DNA of 64,000 bases from Larix kaempferi (taxonomy: Eukaryota > Streptophyta > Pinopsida > Pinales > Pinaceae): the NCBI GenBank assembly GCA_027924585.1, contig BSBM01000865.1:3782001-3846000 (forward strand), given 5' to 3'. A program made the position numbers and the translations under genes. The notes below the pieces were generated by a model. That model was not told where the DNA came from, ran no database searches, and saw only the letters and a program-made list of their open reading frames with translations. Numbering within the stretch: the first letter of the stretch is position 1; every line of letters starts with the position of its first letter. Positions 12,044 through 22,368 of the stretch are shown in pieces.

Positions 12044-12955
12044 AGATGACAACCAATACCAAGCTTGAGGATAAGCTTGAAGGAGATGATAACTTATGAG
12101 CCTGGAAGTATAGAGTACTGCTCATTCTAGAAGAGAATGATTTGGACAACTATGTTAAGGAGGAAGTAGCAGAGCTAGAGGGAGATGAAGACAAGGCTAA
12201 ACACAAGAAGAATTTGGTTAGGGACAAAAGGATCATTGCTGACTCCATCAAGGATCACTTGATCCCCCATATTTCATCATTGAAGACTCCCAAGGAGATG
12301 TTTGATGCATTGAAGAGATTATAAGAAGGAAAGAACATTAATCGGAAGATGACCTTGAGAACTCAACTCAAGGGTGTGAAGATGTAGAACCTAGAAAGTA
12401 TCCAATCCTTTTTCACAAGGGTCTCCCAAATCAAACAAAAATTAGAAGCTATTGGAGACCATGTTGGAGAAGTAGAATTGGTGTTGACTACATTGAAAGG
12501 TCTCCCAAGATCATGGGAATCATTCATTCAAGGAATTTGTTCTAGAAGGAAGCTCACCAAATTCAGTAGGCTATGTGAGAATTGTACGCAAGAGGAAGCT
12601 AGAATTGAATCCAGAGAAGTGAATATGGGTGAATATGACAATCAAGCCTTAACAGCTCATTCAAAGAAGGAAAAGAGCAAGGAAGAGGGACACTCTCACA
12701 AGAATCCTAGAATATTCCAAAAGAATCATAGACCCCATAAGGACTACTCAAACTTCAGATGTTACACTTGTGATGAAAAAAGGACACCTTGCAAGAGATT
12801 GCCCCATAAGCAAATACCATAACAAGAAAGGAAAGAAGAAGAGGTATCATGCTCATGCTGCAAAAAATGATGAACCAATTAAGAAGAGAGCAAGGGAAGC
12901 TTCCTCAAGTGATGAAGAATATGTCTTGACTTCAACACTCACAAGGTAAAAATTT
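12044..12955 (+). pseudogene. copia family A gag, broken
   Basis: Gag starts MTTNTKLEDKLEG at about 12044. Matches to the gag at 46715-47771 include KHKKNLVRDKRIIADS, HLIPHISSLKTPKEMFDAL and KGLPRSWESFIQGIC. Stops lie at about 12098, 12322 and 12385. The zinc knuckle begins RCYTCDEK and shifts frame just after it, so the CCHC site is not intact. A basic C-terminal segment follows before homology fades at about 12955. Confidence 0.88.
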
Positions 12956-13230
12956 TGATGATATAGTAGTAATTGGAGAGCAAGAGGGAGGCTTGTACAA
13001 ATTAAAAGGCCAACTAGATCAAGCATTGGTTCATGACACTATGGAACCAAGTGAACTATGGCACAAAAGGCTTGCATATATATACACTACAAGGCTTTAT
13101 CGATCATAAGCAAAATGGTGACGGGTCTACCTGAGATCTAGACAAAACATGATGGTGTATGTAAAGGATGTGAAGAATCTGTTTTCAAGCAAAAGGAGAT
13201 CTTGAATCCAGTACATGACTCCAAGGATGA
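12956..13230 (+). pseudogene. copia pre-integrase (GAG_pre-integrs) fragment
   Basis: The frame reads VVIGEQEGGLYKLKGQ, MEPSELWHKRLAY and a degraded HDGVCKGCEES zinc motif, the pre-integrase segment of family A. The protease before it and the integrase catalytic core after it are absent. Compare 45560-45808 in copy 3, where the same peptide is followed by integrase. A stop follows near 13140. Confidence 0.85.
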
Positions 13231-13945
13231 AGACTTCAAAAAGTTCCAAACTAGACGAAGAAGAAGATCAATGTCTTCAGAATCAGATGTTGGAGCAAAG
13301 TACGCTTCCAGAAACTCTAGTGACTTCTACAAAGAAGCATAAACCAAGAAGGAGCCTACAGAACACATGAAAGATAAGTATTTACTGTCATTTGAATTCC
13401 TTAGTATTTTGAAGGATATTGCTCATAACAGTTACATATTGTAGATCTGTGATATAGTTTTCTTTTATGCATTTATACATGACTAAGATTTATTAGCAGT
13501 AGGCTCATGTAGTGCATGTTATGAGTAAGTGGCCTATAGTGCTACACAACATCCCATCAGCCCTTGATGGAGCTAGTCCAAGATGAAACCTCTTTGCTAA
13601 CATGTTAAGAGAAGTGCACGCTCTTAATAGTATGTCCTGGTAGAGATAGAAGGCATCTAGATAGTTACCGTATGTATTAGGAATATGGATGAGTGTTGTT
13701 GGATGAGGCATTGTCTAAAATGCATTTTCACGTAATTGTGTGAATTATGAATTTGTCATTAAAATGTCAATATGATTTGATAATTATGAAATGTTACTAA
13801 TCATATGACTGAATTTGACTTGTAGGAAAGGTTGTGTGCTATGACCTACAAGAGAAGGATGATGATACTTGTCCCAAAGAACCGAGTGATGAATGTTCAG
13901 CAGCAACCTTCAAGTAAATTTACAAATTCAAACATACTACAAAAG
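13231..13945 (+). other. non-copia sequence inserted in copia copy 2
   Basis: About 0.7 kb without copia similarity replaces the integrase. Its left part (13235-13380) is open in two frames, one giving DEEEDQCLQNQMLEQSTLPE. The middle is AT-rich. The right part opens after TTTGACTTGTAG at about 13825, which looks like a splice acceptor, and then reads YDLQEKDDDTCPKEPSDECS. Homology to copia RT resumes at about 13946. It could be captured host sequence with an intron, but no host gene is recognised. Confidence 0.4.
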
Positions 13946-15083
13946 AACAAGGCAAGGTTCATGGTTTCTCTCGGAAAGAGGGAGTCTATTATGACGAGAC
14001 GTGTGCTCCTATAGCAAGATACACTTTGATTATAACTATACTTGCGATAGCTACAGTGATGAAGTGGAAGCTACACCAAATAGACATGAAGACAACTTTA
14101 TTGAATGGTGTAGTAGAAAAAGAAGTGTATGTGCAGCAGTCACATAAATTCGAGACACATGACAAGAAGACACATGTGTGCAAGATGAAGAATTTGAGAT
14201 GAAAGACTTGGGTATGCTGCACTACTTCTTAGGTCTTGAGGTGTGACCAAATCCAAAAGAGATTTTCCTTAGCTAGGGAAAATATGCAGTAGAGATCCTG
14301 AAGAGATTCGGGATGATGGATTGCAAGGCCATGGCCACACCAATGGAATCGAATTTGAAGTTGATTTGTGATACTTATTTAGAGATAGTGGATGCCACTG
14401 TATATAGAGATATGATTGGTTCATTGATGTACTTTATGAACACGAGGCCAAATATATGCTTTGCAGTGAACACATTGAGTCATTACATGGTAGAGCCGAG
14501 ACGTGTTCACCTGATTTCGGCAAAACATGTGTTGAGGTACCTAAGGGGTACGATTGATTATGGGCTCATATATGCAACAAATCAGAAGATTAACCTGGAG
14601 GGTTGTGTTGATGCAAATTGGGCTGATAGTGTCACAAAAAGGAAGAGCACTTCAGGATGTTGCTTTAGTTTGGGATCAAGCATGATATCCTGGTTTAGTG
14701 GGAAGTAGATGAGTGTGGCACTCAGTACAGTCGAAGCAGAGTACATGGAAGCTTGTTCAACTAGATATGAAGTACAGCTTTGGAAGTTACTTGTAGGATT
14801 GTTTGATCTCGAGTTAGAGGCAACTTGTATTTTCTACGACAACCAGAGTTGTGTGAAGTTGTTCGAGAACCCAGTGCTTCATTACAAGTCGAAGCACATC
14901 GAGATCAGGTATCACTATATCAGGGATATGGTGCAAAGAGGAGCAGTGAGGCTCCAGTATGTGGCGACAGGTGAGCAGATAGCCGACGTGTTGACCAAGC
15001 CTTTGTCGAGAGTGATGTTTGAGTACTTAAGGGACAAGCTTGGAGTTCTCCAGATCGATGATCCTCGAAAGAGGGAGGGATGA
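13946..15083 (+). pseudogene. copia RT (YVDD deleted) and RNase H
   Basis: RT resumes with KEGVYYDETCAPIARYT, MKWKLHQIDMKTTLLNG and EKEVYVQQS. At about 14192-14200 the motif HVCKMKN is joined directly to FEMKDLGMLHYFLGLEV. The stretch that in copy 1 contains ALYGLKQAPR and the catalytic YVDD is missing. RNase H follows in two pieces, 14313-14708 and 14709-15083, split only by a TAG at 14706-14708. It keeps STVEAEYMEA and DNQSCVKLFENP. It ends with LTKPLSR and a short tail, like copy 1. Confidence 0.9.
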
Positions 15084-15770
15084 GCAACATAGAACATGTG
15101 AGATGCAGGTAGTCACATAATGACGTGATTTGTGCTCTTAGGCAAGTCTCCACTTGAGGTGATGTCGCAGTGGTTGGTCACTTTGGTGACGTAATGTGGG
15201 CTCTCGAACTACACTCATGAGGATGCAATGGGTAGTCACATTGGTGACTCAATTAAGTCTCCTGACTGTTGGTGCTATGTTGGGCATACATGACATGTGT
15301 GAAGACGCAAGTGGTCACTAGGTGATGTAATTCGTGGTCTTGGGTTGTTCTCCACATGATGTGACGTGATAGAGGCTAGTCACTTCGGTGACGTAATCTG
15401 TGCTCCTAGGCTATACTCACAGTGTTCGTGTCACCGAGATGTGCAAAGACATAGGTGCTCACTGGGCGACGTAATTCGTGGTCCTGGGCTGGCCTCCACA
15501 TGATGAGATGTGACGTACTGGCGAGTAGTCACTTCGGTGACGTAATTTGGGATCCTAGGCTACACTCACAAGATGATCTGGACATTTAGTGAGGTAACCC
15601 AGGTGGTTGCTGTGAGAACGTAATGTGTGCTCCTGGGATGGACCCACTTGATGGATTGCTCGTACATAACTTCTAGTGATGTATACATTCGAGAGATGTC
15701 AGAAGTCAATGGTCAGAGTACAAATTTGCAGCAGCAGTGATGATGATGGCACCGTAAGAATACCTTCCTT
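15084..15770 (+). repeat. tandem repeats in copia copy 2 (GGTGACGTAAT units)
   Basis: About five degenerate units with the core TCACTTCGGTGACGTAATxxGxGxTCCTAGGCTACACTCAC, spaced roughly 90-150 bp apart. They fill the space between the RNase H stop and the polypurine tract, the position occupied in copy 1 by repeats of unrelated sequence (1330-2460). Confidence 0.8.
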
Positions 15771-15782
15771 GTTAAGAGGGAG

Positions 15783-16351
15783 TGTTGAAGAATGTAACTT
15801 TGGAAGATATTCTTATCGTATTTTTATTGTACTTTCTTCTAGGAATATTCATATTGTAAAAGAAATCAAGTAAAATAGACAAGTCGACCCAGTGGGTAAA
15901 CTGCTCCAAATAATGGGTATTTTTCCCCATACAATGGGAAAAACTGCCCCTGTCAAGTCAGCCCAGTTAGGGAAGGAAAAGTTGGCCCAGTTAGGTAAAA
16001 GGGTCACTTTATGATTGTATAAATAAGGTAGTCACCTTGTTGATTTGTGCATCACTCACTCAAGCAAGTTCACATAAGTAGAGAGAGAAAGACAAGTTTG
16101 CTTGGGAGAAAGAGTAGCTGCATTGAAGACATCTTATTCTTGGGTTTCTTTATTCTCAGGTTATTGTACGAGATTGACATTGTACTTGCTAACGAATCTA
16201 TATTTAAGAAGCTTGTTGGGTTTTCTGCCCCGAGAGGGTTTCCCAGGATAAATTGTTGTGTACTCTTGTTTATGATGTGCTTGTCTATCTTTTAGTGATC
16301 CTATTGTATGTGGTTATTGTGATATAATGAAAATTGTTTGAAGATATAACA
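15783..16351 (+). repeat. copia family A 3' LTR, copy 2 (569 bp)
   Basis: Starts TGTTGAAGAATGTAACTTTG after the tract TTAAGAGGGAG and ends AGATATAACA at 16351. A TATA box (TATAAATAAGG) lies near 16018. It shares the same layout (TCACTCACTCAAGCAAG, then a downstream G-rich segment) with the LTRs at 2690 and 48385 but is clearly diverged. Confidence 0.8.
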
Positions 16352-16394
16352 TAACCATCTGTATAGTATTAAAATTATAGTAGAGAGGGAGACT

Positions 16395-17770
16395 TATCTG
16401 TGTCTAGTTGGAGAAGCTCGTTATATTTTTCCTTTGGATCTTTTTTCAAAAGGAGGAGGTACAATCTTCGACCATGTGACAATATTATGGAAATGAGTAC
16501 ATATGAAGGGAATGTTGTAGTAATCCATTGTTTGTCTATAGCTCCAGTTCCCAACAACCAACTCAATGATGTCCATTAATATTTCTACAAGGTCGATATG
16601 TACCAAGATTCTAGCCACTGATTTTTTTTGTGAGTACTTTATGATGGATCTATCATAAGAGTTTTACCTATAAAATTACCAATATTCGAGAGTGTCTCTT
16701 ATGATCATAAATCAATAGGGAGACCTGATAGTTTGACCCATACTGGAATCCCATTAGATTTTTCCTTTTTGGGGTTGAAACAAAGGTGCCAATGTTTCAA
16801 GGTCAGCCAATAGGACCCCCATAACCACTTCCCTTGGAGTATGTTAACAACATCTTCCTCGTATATGAATTTGAAACCCATCTATCCCCAAGCTAGCATG
16901 TAGAATTCTGGAGAATATCCAAGATGAGGCTCCCATACCTCTTTTAGCCAATTCCTTAAGGAATATTAGCAAAATGGATGTCGTAGAAATGGTCCAGTGG
17001 GTTACGTTTGACCCAATTCATAATGGCATAAACAATGCTACCCTCTCTGATAGTTAAGTTGTGTAAATAAGGCTTAGAATTTTCAGCTTTGCACTTCTTT
17101 GAAGGGGGTTCATCCCTGACTGTTCAACTCTTCAATAGAGTTGGCCTTGAGGTCACTAAAGTAGGCATGGATCTCATCAAGCACCCAAGACTGAGGCTTC
17201 TGCTAATTAAAGCTTAAACTCTCTCCGACGCATCAGGGAAATTCCAGATGAGATCTACGTTCAACTCCTAAGTAATATGTTACATGCAATTTCTAGTGTT
17301 GGATCCAAGGAAATAAATGATGAGAGTAGAGATTCATGTAAGGGAGATGCTTCTTTAGGCTAGTCATCTAGGCAAACCTCATGAGGAACCCCCATTTGAG
17401 GAGGGGTTTGGCATTAAAGCTTTGGATCTTGAGGGAGAAGGATTAGATCCGATACAAACAACTTGAGAGAGGTTAAGTGCCTTCATGGTACAAATCATTC
17501 CGATATGTGGCTCAGTATGTAGATTGACCTACAGGGAAATATTTGACATCGTCTGATCCTTTTAACAAATAACGATTGTGACAGGGAAAGTGTTAGAACC
17601 ATATGGCGGTTCCGCCGTCCTTTCATCCTAAGGGTTGAGTGGGCCCAAAGATCGAAGATTTCCTCTTGCAATGTGAAAATACCTGCTACAGAAGAAATCC
17701 CCTCATCATGTTTGAAATCTACGAGCTCATCCTCGTCAAGTAGGACTGCGACATTGAGAGCGGGTTTCAT
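16395..17770 (-). pseudogene. LINE ORF1 (DUF4283 and zinc-knuckle type), broken
   Basis: Read on the minus strand from about 17770. It opens MKPALNVAVLLDEDELVDF. Further on it shows DUF4283-type segments FIYEEDVVNILQGKWLWG, GIPVWVKLSGLPIDL and IGNFIGKTLMIDPS. It then shows VGNWSYRQTMDYYNIPF and a degraded zinc knuckle (CTHFHNIVTWSKI, with two expected Cys/His positions changed). Many stops and shifts interrupt it. Known plant L1 elements carry this protein as their nucleic-acid-binding ORF1. No LINE RT follows it downstream. Confidence 0.75.
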
Positions 17771-17937
17771 TCACACCAAATCCTAGCTTTCAAAGAAACA
17801 TGACATATTAAACTAGTTAGTGTAAAATATTATTAAGGAAACTAACACATATGTATAAATCCATATACTAGAATACTTATTATGTTAGATTTATAGAAAA
17901 TTTATCATCGCTAAACTTTAGCGGCAACTGGTTTGTA

Positions 17938-18215
17938 TTATCTAACTAGTTAGGGTTAAATTTGAAAGGAGTAGGTGGTTTAGTCCCCGGTACTGACAAA
18001 TTCCATAAAAATTGGATAATGATCTGAGTCTCCATCGTTCCCCACCCACTGTTTGAACCCAAAGTGAGACTCAATCAATCTTTCACTGATTAGAAATATA
18101 TCTATTATCTTCGCTATCATGTCCGAAGATGTTAAATTTTGAAAAGTATTTATAATGTCAAATTTGCTAAGGATTTGCCTCAACATGAAGAGTATAAGTG
18201 AGAATGTTGCCAATA
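17938..18215 (-). pseudogene. LINE endonuclease C-terminal fragment
   Basis: The minus-strand frame 18213-17980 ends IDIFLISERLIESHFGFKQW and then the endonuclease signature DSDHYPIFMEF. It continues into the linker GTKPPTPFKFNPN that joins the APE-type endonuclease to reverse transcriptase in plant L1 LINEs. It stops at a TAG near 17946 and homology ends there. On the minus strand it lies upstream of the ORF1 fragment, the reverse of the normal LINE order, so the two come from different insertions or a rearranged one. Confidence 0.7.
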
Positions 18216-18429
18216 TAATATCTCTCTATCGATAGCTTGTTCATGTGAAACTGGTAGCCTTATTCCTTCTCAAGGACCAATGTTTTTATACTAAAGCCTG
18301 AGCAGAGCTAGCTCCTTAAGGGGAATAAGGGGCCCATAAGCTATCTATACAAATATATAGATATTAGAAGCAAACATGGGATTATGCCTATCTCACCTAC
18401 AAGAGACTGTAAATCTCAAAAGGAGCAAT

Positions 18430-18840
18430 CCTACAACAAGTTTTGAGATGACAAGCAATAATAGCTCTGCCTATCTCTCCAACAAGAAACTGTAATTGAT
18501 AAAAAAAACAAACTCTAAAACTTCCTCAACTTACAACTTTGAAAATTTCTAGAGATATAACAAAAAGAAACTCTATTTTTTTATAGTTTTTTTTATGCAA
18601 TATCACACCAAATAGTCTGTAGACGATAGACTTGAATTGCTTCAATAGCGAATCTAAACAAGTGATCTTTAATAACACAAATTTTGAGATGACAAACAAT
18701 AATAGCTCTGCCTATCTCTCCATAAAAAACTGTAATTAATTAAAAAAACAAACTCTCAAACTCTCTTAGTTTATAACTTTAAAAAGTTATGAAAATATGA
18801 TTTTTTTTTAATGCTATAACACAATCATCAAGTATTTTAT
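18430..18840. repeat. imperfect direct duplication of about 160 bp
   Basis: The segment TTTTGAGATGACAAGCAATAATAGCTCTGCC... at 18440-18600 recurs at about 18682-18840 with substitutions and small indels, including the shared CTCTGCCTATCTCTCC and AAAAACAAACTCT. The sequence is non-coding and of unknown origin. Confidence 0.7.
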
Positions 18841-19192
18841 AGATGTCTCTAATCCAAATAGCTAATCTTTAACAACATGATTGCATAAACCTATAAGACA
18901 TTCAAAGCAATCTCCAAATCACTTCTGAGTGATAAAAGACAATTAATTCCATTAAAAAATGACGGAAAATATTATAATTTAGTGATTTGAAGTTAAAGTT
19001 TTTTACTCGGACAATTCTTTTTCAATAACAAATTGAGAGAAATCTATTAGGATAAGCTCAACTTTAATTTTAAACAAGGTAGATGAACCAGAAAAAAAGA
19101 AAAGAAAAAGGATAAGCTCACTAGAACCAGAAGATGAGCTCGTAGATTTCTCAATGTCGCAGAAGATGATATAAGGAATAAGGTAGTTCAAT

Positions 19193-19786
19193 GTAATCAG
19201 TGAAGGAGCTTCACTAGTTCAACTGGCAGAAGATGATATAAGGGATAAGGTAGGGAAAAAGGATTTAGAGGGAATTAAAAAACGGGTTGCATATGTGGGG
19301 ACTGTTGTTGAGCTGCTTGATAAGAATCTGAAATATGTTTAATATGCCTTTCAACACCGTACTTCTTTTTATCTATCTTTAAATGAAGCAATGGAGATAT
19401 TTTGTAATAAAGAAATTGCAGGAAACACAAGTGCTCAAGCGTTGGCTACACTTTGTGCTGATCTAGTTAAAAATGGTGGCAATGAAAAATTAAGCGATGA
19501 TGATATCGAGGTTTCTTTTCCAAATGTGTTTAAATTTGTGAGCTATGTCTATGATAAATATTCATTTGAGGAACTCTATAGGAAAAAATTAGCCATAAGA
19601 CGTCTGCCGGAGAAAACTACAAATATTAACTATGAGCTGAGCATTCTGTCCAAGCTGAAGCAGTATTGTGGTGGCCATATGACATCAAAGATGGAGGGCA
19701 TGGTTGTAGATTTGACGAGAGAAAAGGAAACCAAGAGGTTTACTAAGCTCCTATGCATGCCAGACCAGGTTCTACATGTTTATTAA
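19193..19786 (+). pseudogene. CUL1: cullin-1-like gene fragment
   Basis: The frame matches the middle of plant cullin 1, the scaffold of SCF ubiquitin ligases. It starts near 19193 with ISEGASLVQLAEDDIRDK and GTVVELLDKNLKYV, then has a TAA at about 19340. It continues through NEAMEIFCNKEIAGNTSAQ, GGNEKLSDDDIE, SFEELYRKKLAIRRL and QYCGGHMTSKMEGMVVDLT. About 190 residues are continuous with no visible intron, which suggests a retro-copied or cDNA-derived fragment. Both protein ends, including the RBX1-binding and neddylation region, are absent. I am confident of the family. Its exact member is inferred. Confidence 0.85.
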
Positions 19787-19904
19787 AAGAAATACAAAGG
19801 ATTTGTAAACTATTCGATGTCCCTGTATTTTAACTCTACTGGAAATCAAAATGGGTAACGCTCTTATTTCATTCAGAGTCTCTTCTAGTATCCTATGGGC
19901 AGTA

Positions 19905-20191
19905 TTCCTATGGGCGGTATCGAGGGTTGAATCATGTATAGGTATTCAAGATTCCCACATATGCCTGCATTGACAATGTGGGCAATGACAAATGCCTGCC
20001 TGATGGGTTTCTCATTTTTTCTATTCGTCTCACAACCAAAGTTGTAGGAAGTATTCCTATGGGCAGTATCTAGAGTTGAATCAGGTATAGGTATTTAGGA
20101 TTCCCATAGATGCATACATTGACAATGTGGGCAATGACAAATGCCTGCCTGATGGGTTTCTCGCTTTTTCTATTCATCTCACAACCAAAGT
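19905..20191. repeat. 145-bp tandem duplication
   Basis: The unit beginning AGTATTCCTATGGGC and ending CTCACAACCAAAGTT occurs at 19905-20049 and again at 20050-20191 with a handful of substitutions. The short motif TCCTATGGGC is also repeated just before it. The block is non-coding and lies between the cullin fragment and the retroposon insertion. Confidence 0.8.
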
Positions 20192-20604
20192 TAACCTGGG
20201 TTTGAACTCACCAATTTCCAGTTGTAAGCATGTAGGTATTCAGTATTCTCTTTTTTTTAACAAGAACGGATATAGGGTTTTGTATTAAAAAGAGTCATAA
20301 AAAATTACAGAAATATAGTCTCTGGTTTGCCTCTGAGAGGTGCCAGAATTCCAACTTTTCTCATCCGTTTCACTAAAAATTCTTTTAATTCTTAAAAAAC
20401 TAAAACTAAGATGACTGTAAACCTTCACGAATTGTCCCAGACTGAGTATGCAGAAGCAATACATTACAAAAATAGGATTTCAGACCCATAGGAAGCTCAT
20501 AAGTTCTCAAATTTTGACGACTATAATCCAAAATTCTATCTAGTCTAGCTATAGCAAAAAAGAAAACAGATAACCAGGATGTTCAGAAGAAATTGCATGC
20601 AGAG

Positions 20605-21020
20605 CTAGCTTTGGCGTTGGTCCGGTGGTTCTGGACTCTCCATAGAGTTCTCAGGGTTGTTGCTAGAGCCTGTATTGTCATGGAAGCAAGGAATGCAGCG
20701 AGCTAAATCCTCCCTTAGTTTGTCCAGTTCCGAAATGTTCCTGTAATTGTCGTCCACTTTTGTATCCACATTTGCAATGGTTCTAGCAGTGAAGTCCACC
20801 GTATCAGAGATGGAAGAGATATGACCATTCATGAGATTGCTATTATTCCTTACTTATGTGTTGATGGAGTGCATAAGAGTGTACATTCTGGACAAGGTCC
20901 TTTTAATTTCGGAGTTCTCCGCTCTAACCAAACGCAGTTGATCCTCCATTGTGAATGTCGGAGTGCGCTGAGAAGACAGGGGGGAAGTAGGATCCAAGGT
21001 TGGTTCACTTCCCGCACATA
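20605..21020 (-). other. coiled-coil-like reading frame of the retroposon
   Basis: Minus-strand peptides MEDQLRLVRAENSEIKRTLS followed by a stop, then VDTKVDDNYRNISELDKLRE. The heptad-like spacing and the LVRAENxEIK start resemble LIKSENLETKWSLQHL in the other copy at 32013-32303. Its role is unknown. It could be a remnant of a self-associating protein or simply part of the 3' region. Confidence 0.45.
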
Positions 21021-21439
21021 AACTGAGGGTTGAGAGGTCGTCGACCAAAGAACACAGAGGGCCAAGGAGACAGACGTTTGGATGCTCGTGAGTGGGACGT
21101 AGAGGCAGAAGTTTGTTGCAGAGAACAAGAAAAGGGATGATCGAGAGGAGGAGTAATATCACCCAAGGTGGGAGCTAAGGACGCAGAGGGATAATCACCC
21201 ATACCCTGGACGAGGGCCAAATGCCGACTTGCAGAGAACTGTCTGAGGTAGGAGATGGTCGCAGCGAGGGAGAAGAGTGAAAGATGGTGGTAGATAGGGC
21301 CATGTGAAGGCCATAAATGAAGCATGTAGCCCAAAAACCAAGGGATAGTTGTGCGCATGCAAAGGAGGGAGTTGACGTTCGTTAAGGTGGTAGTGGAGTA
21401 TGGGTTAGGAAAGCGTGCAAAGGGGGAAGAGGCACCCCA

Positions 21440-21858
21440 AGGGTGGAGAGGGTTAGGGAACCCAACAAAGAAACATAAGCTTATCATTTTGAACCATATA
21501 ACCAATGCTTAGAAGCACTCCCTTGTTCGCCATTTCATCGGCATGCTAATTGTTTGAGCGGAGAATGTGGAGGATGCTGATGGAATTGAATTCTCTGCTG
21601 AGAAACTTGAGGAGATGTTGAAATTTAGTGGAAGGAATATTGTGTTTCATAATGATTTTTCGAGCTTCGCGGACGATCAATAAAGAGTCCCCAACGGCTA
21701 TCAAGTCCTTTATTCCAATGTTGATGGAAATTTCCAAACCTTTAATCAAAGCTAGCCATTAGACAGCGTTGTTGGTTTTATTTCCAATCCCCCAGGCGTA
21801 GTCATTCATTCTGTTTCCCCCGGGGTCAAAGATGACCCCTCCCGCACCTGCCAACCCA
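21440..21858 (-). pseudogene. RNase H domain of the retroposon, broken
   Basis: Minus-strand frame GLAGAGGVIFDPGGN, then YAWGIGNKTNNAV with a stop where the family has glutamate, then GLEISINIGIKDLIAVGDSL and FNSISILHILRSNN. This is the RVT_3-type RNase H found at the C-terminus of plant L1 LINEs. The first strand with its catalytic Asp is absent, because the element begins just after it. VGDS retains the later Asp. Several stops make this copy dead. Confidence 0.8.
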
Positions 21859-22136
21859 GTAGGTATTCAGTATTCTCACACAACACAAACATTCCAAATA
21901 TTTCCATGGATTTCAAACATCCAACCTTCCAAAAACTAAATGCCCCACCATCCAAGTCAGACTACCTTAATGATTTTATTCGTGAGAAGAATTCAAATAT
22001 TGCGGAGTTTGGTACATTGCTACTTTCCTTCATGTACATTTTGAATATCATATCAGTAATCAGTAAATGCATTTATGTCTGACAGAGTAATGTGAGAAAT
22101 ATCTAGATTTGGTTATGAAACACACTTTCTTATTTT

Positions 22137-22198
22137 ATGTTGACCAATAAGATTGTTAGCAAGCATATGTTGACCAATAAGATTGTTAGCAAGCAAAC
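22137..22198. repeat. 31-bp tandem duplication
   Basis: A unit of about 31 bp containing TGTTGACCAATAAGATTGTT and ending AGCAAGCA occurs twice in immediate succession. It lies upstream of the kinase exons in probable intron or flanking sequence. Confidence 0.85.
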
Positions 22199-22368
22199 AT
22201 AAACATATTTGTAATGCCTTGATTTGTTACTGTGCAATTTTTTCTTTTCTTTTGAAGGCAGCTTTCTGGGTAATGGTTAGTGTAACAACTAAATTGTCTT
22301 AATTTACTTAGTAACTTCTCTTGCAATGTTTTTTAAATTTTAATAAAGCAGATGTGTAACCGTGGATT

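Larger units (their letters stand above)
11594..16351 (+). mobile_element. Ty1/copia element, family A copy 2 (RT active site deleted, 5' LTR missing)
   Basis: Leader, gag, pre-integrase piece, a non-copia insert, RT and RNase H remnants, tandem repeats, polypurine tract and 3' LTR in copia order. The leader resembles the leader of the copia at 43891-48914, with shared segments such as CGCATCTTTC and CACTACTGC(G/T)GG. No copia 5' LTR precedes it. The gypsy LTR at 11240-11593 stands there instead, so the gypsy insertion or a later deletion removed it. Every domain is damaged. Confidence 0.85.
20251..21858 (-). mobile_element. non-autonomous RNase H retroposon, copy 2
   Basis: An insertion of about 1.6 kb flanked by a perfect 19-bp direct repeat GTAGGTATTCAGTATTCTC at 20232-20250 and 21859-21877. 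On the minus strand it begins GGGTTGGCAGGTGCGGG, inside an RNase H domain. It runs through about 1.2 kb containing a coiled-coil-like frame and ends ATATCCGTTCTTGTTAAAAAAAA. The A-tail and variable-length TSD are marks of target-primed insertion by LINE machinery. It starts at the same codon as the copy at 31112-32788. There is no RT or endonuclease, so it depends on another element. Confidence 0.85.

Noticed and set aside
11823-12068. 81-codon frame before copia gag as an extra protein
   Set aside because: It lies in the leader, ends just after the gag start in another frame, and no equivalent is seen in copy 3.
20854-21505. Long minus-strand frames of up to 166 codons in the 20-21 kb retroposon
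   Set aside because: Overlapping alternative frames with no family motifs; only the RNase H and the short coiled-coil-like frame are shared with the second copy.
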